Shown here: positions 43,862 to 53,884 of the stretch, one piece after another
Numbering within the stretch: the stretch's first letter is position 1
Layout of the letters: each line of letters begins with the position of its first letter
DNA from: Isoetes taiwanensis
Taxonomy: Eukaryota; Streptophyta; Lycopodiopsida; Isoetales; Isoetaceae
Direction: 5' to 3'
Assembly: GCA_021234155.1 (NCBI GenBank)
Contig: JAJEKV010000014.1
Location: forward strand, 14,312,494 to 14,376,493
DNA: 64,000 nucleotides
Notes under the pieces: generated by a model
Database searches by the model: none
What the model was told of the DNA's origin: nothing
What the model saw: the letters and a program-made list of their open reading frames with translations, nothing else
Translations under genes and position numbers: made by a program

Positions 43862-43961
43862 CCCCTGCTTTCAGATAGTCAAATTGTGTGAATATTGTAA
43901 TCGAACGTGAACACATGTATTGACCATTTTGTAATGAATATACTTGTATATTGAGTTTTCG

Positions 43962-44225
43962 ATGCCTTTCTCGACTCACGAGTCGAGAAAGGCATGCTTG
44001 TCGTGTTGATGAAATGCTTGTACAATCTATTATGATAATGCTTGTACATTGGGTTTCCTGGGCCTTTCTCGACTCGCGAGTCGAGAAAGGCATGCTGATT
44101 GTCTCGTTGACAAAAGCATTTGTTTGCTTCCGTGTGTGATTGGATGCAACCATATTCTAATGAGAATGGTTGTACTTTGACTTTTATGGGCCTTTCTCGA
44201 TTTCATGAAGTCGAGAAAGACACTA
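43962..44225. repeat. Three palindromes downstream of gene B
   Basis: CTTTCTCGACTCACGAGTCG... at 43967, CTTTCTCGACTCGCGAGTCG... at 44065, and CTTTCTCGATTTCATGAAGT... at 44194, each in a related 100-130 base unit with GGGCCTTTCTCGA before and GAGAAAG[GA]CA after. The last has a different centre (TTCATGAA) that is also self-complementary. Confidence 0.9.
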
Positions 44226-44360
44226 CTTCCCACGTCATTGGATGCGGTTGTATGGAATGAATGTTCTCCGTTGTAATTTGATTTCAACATTCTTTTCTTC
44301 GCTTTTGACTAATGGCACCGTGAATTGTTAATCATACTCTCCTTGCTCCGTGTGGTTTAG

Positions 44361-44825
44361 GCCTGCATCCGACTGCACCAGCCGCAGATCCCGCTCGGGC
44401 ATCCGAGGACCGCTCCAGGCGACACAGATCCAGCTCAAGGCCGAAGAAATACCGTTCTGGCACAGATCCCGGTCACGCTACACTCTTGCCCGGCCTTTGG
44501 GACAAGGTTGCTCGCGAATTCAGAGGTTGCTCGCTACACCCTGGGAATAAAGAACAGGCGAAGAACAAAGAGAAAGTCCAGGAAGCTCAAGGCATATTGC
44601 AAGCATTGCATAACATCCACGGAGGTTGGGGAAGGAGCATATTCGATGAAAGGCTGCGGGAGGCGAGTGGAGAAGTCCCGGGTGGACGGGTCGTCGGCGG
44701 TAGCTCGAGGCACCTCCGTGAGGCATTCCACACTCTTGAGGTTGCCCCAAGGCTTCTGAGGACGGCATGAAGAAGCGCCACAAGTTAATCCCCTAAGGTG
44801 GACCACCTACCAAGATGATGTAGCG
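44361..44825 (+). pseudogene. C-terminal exon, basic protein of unknown type
   Basis: Opens after an acceptor-like GTGTGGTTTAG and reads DPARASEDRSRRHRSSSRPK, KYRSGTDPGHATLLPGLWDK, VAREFRG, then after a shift YTLGIKNRRRTKRKSRKLKA and YCKHCITSTEVGEGAYSM. Arg/Ser-rich, like a nuclear or RNA-binding tail. An AATAAA lies at 44893. It could be the last exon of gene B or of another gene in the element. Confidence 0.35.
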
Positions 44826-45143
44826 TAGTAGGTGACAAAGACCGCCATGGTCTCTGCGTCCAGATGTAAAATACATTTATCTCATTCAATTTATTAATAA
44901 AAATTCTTTTTCAACTAGATCCTTGGTTTCAATCTTTAATGAATTTCCTTTGTTTCAGTTGCATTGTTTTTGTTCTCGACTCGCGAACCTGGGAAAACTG
45001 GAGCAAAGCTCGGATTCAGAGTTTTATTCAAAAATTCGAATTTAGTATAGTTTTCGGGTCGGGGTGCTACTTTTTATGTAAATTAACCGGGTTCCGAAAA
45101 AAAATGGGAATGGAATGAGTCCCACTTTAATTAAATACGACTT

Positions 45144-46080
45144 GCTTATAGTTTGCCACTTTGAGAGGGCCGAGTATGGGTCAGACACTTCTTGGATCAA
45201 TGGTGTTGCCATGACTCTCAAGAATTGCAGGTGTTGTCTTGGCTCTTGTTTTGGGGAGTTCAATCAGGAAGGACGTGTGTCGCCACGATCCTCTAGTCGC
45301 CTATGGAGCCACAGCACTTTGGGAAGGGGAGGTGCAACCCTTCCTACCTCATCGGACAGGGGAGATGCAACCTGGAATAGTCTCCTCGGGTGATACCAAG
45401 AAAGAGATTGCATATCCGGCAGGTTACAGTCATGCCATAGCCTGATTTATCCCATCGGCATAGTATGCACAGGAGGGGCGAATGGAATAGTCAACCCTAG
45501 CCATTGTCTATTGTCAGCCCAAGTCATTGCCATAACTCGGTCTGCTCTATCTTGAGATCCTAGCCATTAGTCTGCTCTTCCCACGAGTCTGAACCTGGGT
45601 AGGAGCTCGTTTGATGGATGATATATTGATGTATATGGACGATCAATAGATGGATGGTACTACTCTTCGTGGTAGTTGATTGTATTGTTATTGCTACTGC
45701 CACCATTTGTATATGTTTTCCCTGTTATAGGAGCCCACAGGGAAAGTGCGCACAAGACATTCGTATCCCCTTCCCGCGCCTTGGTCATCACAAGAGCGGG
45801 ATAGACGGAGGGCCCACGCGGCGGATATCGATGGATGGGAATTTCATGCGAGATGTACGACGGGGCATCGTATATTTGGTGGGGAGCATCACATAGGATC
45901 TCGAGGCAGCGCTGCCAGCCTCAGTGGCACACGGGCGGCGGAGCCGCAAGTGCCAATGAGGTTGGCGCCGCCACTGAAAGTCCCTACAAGGGCGGATTGC
46001 CCCCCTATCGTCGATTACGAGACATAGTAAACTTAAGGTTCAGATTACGAACGTAGATATTGAGAGATTACTGGTTGTGG
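45144..46080 (+). pseudogene. Right flank of the 12.2 kb element: gene C exon half and unknown coding-like pieces
   Basis: 45148-45232 continues the gene C exon interrupted at 32956 (IVCHFERAEYGSDTSW, INGVAMTLKNC), up to GCAG|GTGTTG. 45730-46050 has open frames (FPRLGHHKSGIDGGPTRRIS; MYDGASYIWWGASHRISRQR) of unknown nature. No family recognised. Confidence 0.3.
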
Positions 46081-46348
46081 GTATGGCGGTCTTGTGGAAT
46101 TTAGGTATAAGTTTCTTGGGAGATTCAACTGTTTTGCCATAACTTCTAGCATTCCCTTATCTCTCAAGAAAATAAAATATTTTCGCATGCCATCAAGAAA
46201 TCTGTGCAGCTACCGCTGTTACAAATTTTAGACTACTTTGTTTAGGTCTTCTTTGTCAAGAGCATCGTCTAACATGACGAAGAATAGCAAATAGCAGAGG
46301 GAAACAAATCTTCTTTATTAAAATGGGATGGCTTTGGTTTTCGAGCCA

Positions 46349-46382
46349 GGAACGCCGCATGTGCAGACGCATGCGGCGTTCC
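46349..46382. repeat. Perfect 13-base-arm hairpin
   Basis: GGAACGCCGCATG-tgcagacg-CATGCGGCGTTCC, with a pyrimidine tract and T7 run after it (46383-46409). It lies 80 bases left of the 7.4 kb TIR element. Confidence 0.85.
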
Positions 46383-46589
46383 CTCTCCCCCTTGCGGGAC
46401 TTTTTTTATCATGCGTTTGGTCTGGTCTTCCTATCTTCCGGAGTTCAAACTTCTACCTACCACAAGGCCCCCAAAATTGAACCATTATGATTTTTTTTTA
46501 ATGGTTTGTTGGTGAAAATCAAATCCATAAAACAGTACATGTTAGTGGGTTCAAAAGTTTACAAACCATGTCTAGTTATCTAACATGGT

Positions 46590-46800
46590 TCACCAACATA
46601 TTTTTCTAAGGTGATAAGATAACATTGTTTTATGACATGGTATTGAAACATGACAATTTTAATTGGTCTCTGTAAGAACTTAAACTATAGAGTTCATCAA
46701 CATGTTTTTTTTAAGTGATAAGACAACATTATTTTATGACATGGTATTGAAACGTGGCAATTTTAATTGGTCTATGTAATAACTTAAACATATGATATGA
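46590..46800. repeat. Subterminal tandem repeat, two units of about 100 bp
   Basis: AGATAACATTGTTTTATGAC... and AGACAACATTATTTTATGAC..., each followed by ATGGTATTGAAAC and AATTTTAATTGGTCT. The rest of 46800-47860 is AT-rich without a gene. Confidence 0.8.
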
Positions 46801-47860
46801 ACTATTATTTAGTATGTCAAGTTTATTAGACTGGTATTTGATCACATCTATCTTCTTTAATATATTGATATGGTAATTTTAAGCGCATAATTCTCATGAT
46901 ATTTTACAGTGATTAATCACCAATACACAACGTGGTAAATGATTCTAGTTTAAATATGTTAATATGACTTTTTTTACCCTGTTTTTCTCCATGGTACTAA
47001 AACATAATTATGACAGTTTTTCTAACAACTAACTGATCACATGCTTACGAACTAATGCTTAGTATTTCAAGTTTAATAGAATGGTATTTGATCGCATTTA
47101 TCTTCCTCGATATATTGGCTTGATAAATTATTCAAATATTTGTAGCAATCAATGGACAAGATATACCTAGTTTCTAATATATGATATTTGATAGTGCTTC
47201 ATGATCTTTAGTAATATGATATTAGAGCATAATATTTGACCTTAATTAGCACAATAAACTTAAATGCTTAACACGTTTGATCACAAACTATGATGTTATA
47301 GGTAATGATTATTAATTGGTATTCGTTTATGAAATAATCTTACTCCAATATTTATCATTGTTTTTATTTAGGACAAAAAAGAAGACAACATTTGGAAATA
47401 GTGAATACAACATTTGGAAGACACTTCTCATATTACTAGAAAATTGTGACAATTTGAAAGGACAGATTATATAGATAAACAACTCATTCTCTCACTCGCT
47501 GAATTCCCATCTATTGCAACATTTATATTACATTCCTCTGCACCAAAGAGCTTGCAGGATCTGCATACACAATGTTGAGCAAAAATTCAGCCTGAAAAAA
47601 AATAAACCGAACAACAAACATCAAATTCTTTTGTGTTGTGCGAGGAACAAACATGCATAAGTTGAAGGAACAGTTGTACAATAGTGAACATGCACAACTC
47701 TCAAACTCCTCGCGTTATAGGTTTAAAAATCTCTTTACAAAAAATATGAATGCAAACATACCCAATCGTTCCTTAATTCCACAAGTCAATCCCATATAAG
47801 CCTATTGTTTATTGTGAGACAGATCCATTAAGAGCGAGAGATAATAGATTTTCTATGGAA

Positions 47861-49704
47861 CTAGGAATAGTGCCGGACAACCGATTTATATGACAGATCC
47901 AAATGCTCTAATGTTCTCAATTCTCCAATATACAAAGGAATCGCCCTCGGATCTTTGCTACCATCAAGGTTCAAATAACTTACCTTGTTCATCCCATGAA
48001 TAGGCTGGCGACGAAGTAATCGACGTATTGTAATATGCTTGACCAAACCCGGTTGATCAATATACCTAAATTTCAAAAATATTCAGATCAATCATTCGAA
48101 GTATAAGATCGATAATAGGTTCTGATTTCATTTGGAATTTACCAAAATCTGAAACAAATGCATTGGAGACATTAGGTGCGCTTGTTGTTGTAAGCTCCAC
48201 CGATTCTCCAACCCATGCCTGCCCAAGGACCGTGTAGCTTTTGATTACATCTTTCGGGCTCTTGAGTGCGGTTTTAATCCGTCAAGATGGCTTGGATCTA
48301 GAATTCTGTCAATTACATGAGGATCAACACCTGCCATACAGAGAAATTTCAATCTGTTTAAACCTAAAACTTGCTTTTTTATTCTAAAACCGAAGCTATT
48401 CAATCATTCTAAAACCGAAGCTATTCGATCAAAATTTGGGTTTCATTTTCATTCTTACCAGTTCCTAGATTATATAGATGATGTGATAACCCATCAAAAA
48501 CACCTTCTCGGATCAATAAGCGGGCCTTTGAACCAATCCATCGTAAAATCCATCTGGAGCTATCACCAAAGGCTTAGATTCAGATCCGTAAGTTTCTTCC
48601 ACAATTTTTCTCAAATTTTTAACTTGGTGATACATATTTGCCGAGAGGAACATATGTGCCTATTCCACTTAAAGCTTAATTCATTCCCTTCAATTAGAAC
48701 AAAGTAAGAAAATCAGCAATCCGGTACAGATTTTCAGCCAAAATTAGAGAATTGATCAGGTTTGCTTACCCAATTCCCAAGCCCAGATTTTGAATTCTTG
48801 ACCATGAGTATACCGAATAAAATCTCTTGTATTGCTTGGATCCCAATCGTCATAAATGCTATTCTTCCGTCCAAATAATGCATTCAAACCAAAAGCAACA
48901 ACTGATCTGTAGAAATTTATCACCGGAATTAAGCTATTCCAGAAATTGGATGCAATTTCTGTTATTATTGTTAGACAAAGTCAATGTTTTTGCAAAGATC
49001 ATGGAAGAATATATATCTTACCTTGTATTTTGAAAAAAGGAGTTCAGTTCTTGCCAACGAGACATGTTCAGACATCCTCCTGTAAATCCGAACATGGCAG
49101 ATGTGTTTCTGCAAATTGTGGGCAGTTTTCGGTGCCATTAACCAGATACACAAATTAGAGAACCCAAGTTGCGCGGTAAGCTCCTTCGCAGCTTATTTGA
49201 TGACCGGTCCAGATACTGCAGATTAATCCAGCTTCCTGTCATTGATGGAATGAAGCCTGTGAACATGTTGTTGTTGAGATCTAACTCTGTCATCTGGTGT
49301 CCAATAGCGGGCAGAATGCCTCCTGTAAGATTATTTTGATTTAGCCTCTCTTGTTGCATTAAGTGCAGTAGAAACGGATCAAAGCTTAGACACCCACAAA
49401 ATTGAAGGAAAGATATGAAAGCCCAAGACTGAAAGAACAAGCTTACATAAAGCCTATAAAGCCCTAGCACTTTGCCAAAAAAGAAAAAGAGGCCGGACTG
49501 GTCTTCATCACAAAACAACAGGGGGAAGTCCTTACCAGTCTTAATCTGCTGCAGCAAGAGAGAGGCATTGTAACTAGAGGCCATACTCCAAAATCGAACC
49601 CTTGCTACACCAAATTGAATGGCGACATGAAGGAGATTCGTCGATGGTCCTGCAGCCATGAATTCAAGCAAAAGGCAGCAGCTTAGCTGCTCTTCCAGCA
49701 ACAC
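47861..49704 (-). pseudogene. GH79 heparanase-like exons flanked by LRR segments
   Basis: Minus strand. 49380-49160 is leucine-rich repeat sequence (LPAIGHQMTELDLNNNMFTG, FIPSMTGSWINLQYLD). GH79 exons follow with good splice sites: to 49022 (SAMFGFTGGCLNMSRWQELN), 48906-48770 (VVAFGLNALFGRKNS, then FKIWAWELG), 48687-48459 (GNELSG, shifted, PLVIAPDGFYDGL, LSHHLYNLGTG), 48330-48143 (ILDPSHLDGLK, AWVGES with GGAYNN in a shifted frame) and 48065-47975 (YIDQPGLVKHI, RRQPIHGMN). GNE and WVGE carry the acid/base and nucleophile Glu of this family, whose plant members act on cell-wall arabinogalactan-type glycans. 47975-47861 reads straight on as LRR (DPRAIPLYIGELRTLEHLDL). Frameshifts show decay; it lies inside the 7.4 kb element. 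Confidence 0.7.
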
Positions 49705-50990
49705 ATCTCCACCAGAGAGAGCTGCAGTGCAATAGGCGATCGTCGCCGCCGCCCTAGGCGCTCAAAACCCTAACCAATCCCTCCATGAATCGCAGTGTTT
49801 TTCTCTGATGACGGACCTTGGAAGTTAGGTTTGGACTGCAAATCCAAACAAAACGTTAAAACCGAAATAAAATAATAAACGTTGTTGTTGAAATCCCCCC
49901 AACATGTCATGGCTATAGCCATGATGTTAAAGATTTAGGAAGGGGAAACTTTCGGGGAGCGGGGGTTTACGAGGAAACCGCCCATGGCGGCCGCCTTAGA
50001 GCGATGCCACCGCAAGGGCCAGTTTCGCCCAGAAATCCATGGCGACCGAGTTTCTCTCCGTAACCTATTGGACTCAAAATCCCAATGTAGCCGTGAACCT
50101 TTGTAGCTCTGCAAAAATTCGCCGATGCTCCATTGCGGAATAAAGCTTCGAGAAAAGAGATGGAAAGGATAAAAAGATAGGAAGAGAAGGAAGGATAAAA
50201 ACAAAACGTCACTGTGTGTTACGGACTATTTTTGCAGTAGAAATGATTGATCCAAAAATACATATGATGTTCAACCTGTTCAAGTCCAGAAAAGGCAAAG
50301 AAAATACAAAAGGCTGCTCTCTTGTAAAGCAATTAGGAAAAATAATCTTTTCGCGGCATGGGCGGCAGGAGCATTCGAAAGCAGATAGAAATGGGTGACT
50401 CTGCGGCAACAATTAGAAATCTGCATAGCCAAGCCAATGATCTTCATCATCGCGGAATGATCTTCGCCACAGGATAGCATAGCTAGGCGAGAAAGATCTG
50501 TGACAGAGGGACCCAAAGATCTGTGATTCGTATTCATACGCCCTAGGAGATTTTGCAGTGAAAGACTTTGTTGTTCATGAAATGGGCTTAAGCAGGTTAA
50601 ATGTCCCACAATTGGTTTTGCAATGTTGGGTGCTTTTTTTTGGAAATTAGAATGTTGTGCCTTCTATTATATTTGAATAGCATTTTAACACAGTTTATGA
50701 GGTATGGCCAATAATTCTCATTCCTTACATTCCTTAGAAAAACAAAAACCTTCAATGTTGATTTCTAGCATTCCATAGTTTGCTTTGGCATGGCCAGGAT
50801 ATGTTGCCACCTCCTTGTTTTAGAAGCAAACAAATGACTTACATGATTCCAATTCCTCCAACTTAATGTTGAAAATATATTCCACAATAACACTGGTCAA
50901 GCAATAACTTTGAAAGCTTGACTAGAAGGTCTTTAGGGATGAACTTACATTCATCAACAATGAGATATATAATCTCTTCCATATCAGGAA
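49705..50990. other. No confident gene
   Basis: 49720-50200 is moderately GC-rich with short frames on both strands that match nothing. It could be the 5' region of the LRR/GH79 fragment. 50600-50990 is AT-rich. Confidence 0.4.
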
Positions 50991-50997
50991 TACCAAA

Positions 50998-52327
50998 CAC
51001 AATGTCCAGAGCTCGGGGGCCATCACAACGGAGCAAGTTTGCAACTGGCACTTGGGGAGGGTTTTTTGTTCTCCTTCTTAAGGTCTCTCTTCAAACCATC
51101 GAAGGAACCCTGCACGCAAGCTCTTGACCCCTTCAGAGGCAGGGAAGGCTGCCAAAACCTAAACCCTACAGATTTTGTAGGGTTTAGGTATCGGGGGAAT
51201 AAAACAGCTCCATTTGTTAATCCCACCGTTCAAATAGTAGTTCATGTTATAGGAAACATTCCCAAAAAGAAAAAATGGACATCCACCGCACGGATGTCCC
51301 AACCCCCAAATGTTCCCCTTTACGGACATAAGGCAAGAGAGGAAAATGATGTGCCCCTCCAGTTCGGCCATCCTTGCTAGCTCAAAATGTGATTTTGACT
51401 CTGGGCATGAGTCCAGAGCATCTAGTTTACTGTAGGGACCAGTGATTATGACCAACAAAACCAAACTCGATTTGCTACAAGCAACTAGTCTATCTTTCAC
51501 TTGATGCACTCTAGCCTAGTGCTATAATGTAAAAGCTAGCGTGTACTTGGCGGTCCGGGCGTTTGACCGATTCTCTACTCCCCAGACATGTGTCCTAGGG
51601 TAACTCTGGCTTTTTGGATGCAACCGCACAGTCGAAATGTCGTTGCATGCCAACCGGCATGCTCCGGTCGCACAATGTCTAGAGCTCGCGGGCCATCACA
51701 ACGGAGAAAGTTTGGAACTAGCACTTGGGGAGGGTTTTTTGTTCTCCTTCTTAAGGCCTCTCTTCGTTCCCTCGAAGAAACCCTGCACACAAGCTCTTGA
51801 TCCCTTCATAGGCAGGGAAGGATGCCAAAACCTAAACCCTATAGATTTACTAGGGTTGGGAATAAAACAGCTCCATTTGTTAATCCCTCCATTCAAATAA
51901 TAGTTCATGTTCTAGGAAACGTTCTCAAAAAGAAAAAATGGGCATCCACTGCACGGATGTCCCAACCCCCAAATGTTCCCCTTTACGGACATAAGGCAAG
52001 AGGGAGAAATGATGTGCCCCTCCAGTTCGGCCATTCTTGCTAGCTCAAAATGTGATTTTGACTCTGGGCATGAGTCCAGAGCATCTAGTTTACTGTAGGG
52101 ACCAGCGATTATGACCAACAGAACCAAACTCGATTTGCTACAAGCAACTAGTCTATCTTTCACTCGATGCAGTCTAGCCTAGTGCTATAATGTAAAGCTA
52201 GCACGTACTTGGCAGTCCGGGCGTTTGACCGATTCTCTACTCCTCAGACGTGTGTCCTAGGGTAACTCTGGCCTTTTGGATGCAAATCAAGACGAAATGT
52301 CGTTGCATGCCAACCGGCATGCTCCGG
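50998..52327. repeat. Tandem duplication of about 670 bp
   Basis: 50998-51667 and 51671-52327 align end to end with small changes (for example CACAATGTC[CT]AGAGCTCG and the shared end GCATGCCAACCGGCATGCTC). Each ends in a small hairpin, GCATGCC/GGCATGC. Open frames on both strands repeat in both copies and look non-coding. Confidence 0.9.
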
Positions 52328-52339
52328 ATGTTTAGCTTT

Positions 52340-53838
52340 ACTTTGGAGTGGTTTAATAAGCTAGCTATAAAATTATTTATTACCATATTAAGATATTAAC
52401 CTTAACATTGTAGTAGTTTTTTTTAGCTAAGCGTTATAAAATTGTTAGTTAAAATGGTGTCGATGGTATCTCTATATTTACATATGAGTGGTCATTATTC
52501 CTGCGCTAAACCTCACAAAACAATTGCCAATTTCTTGGCTAAATGACATTACAAGGTTTCTTATAATATTAAGTAACGGAGGCAAATCATTCACCTTTGG
52601 TTTTTGACATTGCACTAATCATAAATTTCTAATATTGCTACGAAGTTACAAGCTAGATATCAATTCACATACAAGGTTTCTTTTTATTTGAAGCAACACA
52701 TTGATTTTAATCTATGTCATTAGTGACACGTTGTTTATTTTCTTTTTGTAAAATTTATTGATAAGGCTCATTTGATTCTACGAAGCCTGATTCTATTCTT
52801 ACACGTGTATGCTTCCTATATATTTAGAAGCTTTGCATCTTTATTAAGGCTCAAAACAGTTGCATTTGGAAAAATACATATTAACAACACGATTAACACA
52901 AGAATAAACTATTAACGAGCATGTAGAATACAAATTTGTGACAACTAGCATGTAAACACATCCGAAATTATGATACTAAAAATGTATATAGAAAAATCAT
53001 TCCATTAAATTAATGATGATTTCCAACGACCATCATAAACTCTAGAATTCATAAATTAAATATAGTACGAACTAGGAATGGTTTTGCAAAATCAAGATGT
53101 ACTTAAAACACATCTTCTAAACTATTGATGATCTCAAAAAACAATTGTACGATTGTAGAATTCATGTAAGTAAACATGACATGAACTAGCAATGATTTTG
53201 CTAAAAAACTATACACTTAAAAACAATCTCACAAATTAATTATGATTTCTATAAATCTTTGAATTAGTACAAAAAATATGATATGAAGCACTATTGGTCT
53301 TCCAAAATCAATATATGCTTAAAATACATCTTCTAAACTATGGATGATTTCAAAAAACTATTATATGATTATGGAATTCATGTAATTAAACATGATATAA
53401 ACTATTAGTGATTTTGCTAAATCAATCTACACTTAAAAACAACCTTATGAACTAATAATGATTCCTAGAAACTAGTGTAAAATTTTGAATTAGTACAAAA
53501 AATATGATATTAGCCACTATTGATTTTTCAAAATCAATATATGCTTAAAACACATCTTCTAAACTATTGATGATTTCAAAAACCTATTGTACAATCGTAG
53601 AAGTCATGTAATTAAACAGGATATGATTTTGCTAAATCATTGTACATTAAAAAACAATCGTACAAACTAATGATGATTTCTAGAAACTACTGTAAATTTA
53701 TGAATTAGTACAAATAATATGATATGAACCACTATTGATCTTGCAAAACTAGGAAGAACACATGATTTTTCTTTACATTTTGTATTGTCGTATAAAAAAA
53801 TCACATATATACTGGTTTTCATGCTAATTTTTTATACA
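52340..53838. repeat. AT-rich subterminal tandem array, units of about 220 bp
   Basis: From about 53030 to 53760 the phrases AACACATCTTCTAAACTATT, GATTTTGCTAAATCA and GAATTAGTACAAAAAATATG recur at about 220-base spacing (three copies plus a partial). No gene in 52340-53838. Confidence 0.8.
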
Positions 53839-53884
53839 AGTTCAATTTTGGGGGCCTTGTGTACCTTCGAGCGGGACATAGTGC

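Larger units (their letters stand above)
32957..45143. mobile_element. 12.2 kb TIR element with transposase-like gene and FCP1-like gene B
   Basis: Terminal inverted repeats of 25 bases: AAGTCGTATTTAATTAAAGT... at 32957-32981 and the exact complement at 45119-45143 (GTCCCACTTTAATTAAATAC...). Both flanks carry GCTT (32953-32956, 45144-45147), a 4 bp target duplication, possibly 5 bp GCTTA. Inside: a decayed DDE-like transposase gene on the minus strand (33.1-35.3 kb), an AT-rich tandem block, hairpin and palindrome arrays, short minus-strand exons, and a multi-exon plus-strand FCP1-like gene (39.5-43.9 kb). The size and host-like exons suggest gene capture. Confidence 0.75.
46461..53861. mobile_element. 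7.4 kb TIR element with 3 bp target duplication (CACTA-like?)
   Basis: Perfect 22-base inverted ends: CACAAGGCCCCCAAAATTGA.. at 46461 and ..TCAATTTTGGGGGCCTTGTG to 53861. TAC precedes the left end (46458-46460) and follows the right end (53862-53864). Ends starting CAC and a 3 bp duplication suggest the CACTA/EnSpm group, though the ends are not CACTA. AT-rich tandem repeats lie inside both ends, as in CACTA subterminal regions. It carries GH79 and LRR gene fragments and a 670 bp tandem duplication. No transposase recognised. Confidence 0.8.

Noticed and set aside
51039-52163. Pairs of similar small proteins on both strands
   Set aside because: They come from the 670 bp tandem duplication, run on both strands equally, and lack coding character.
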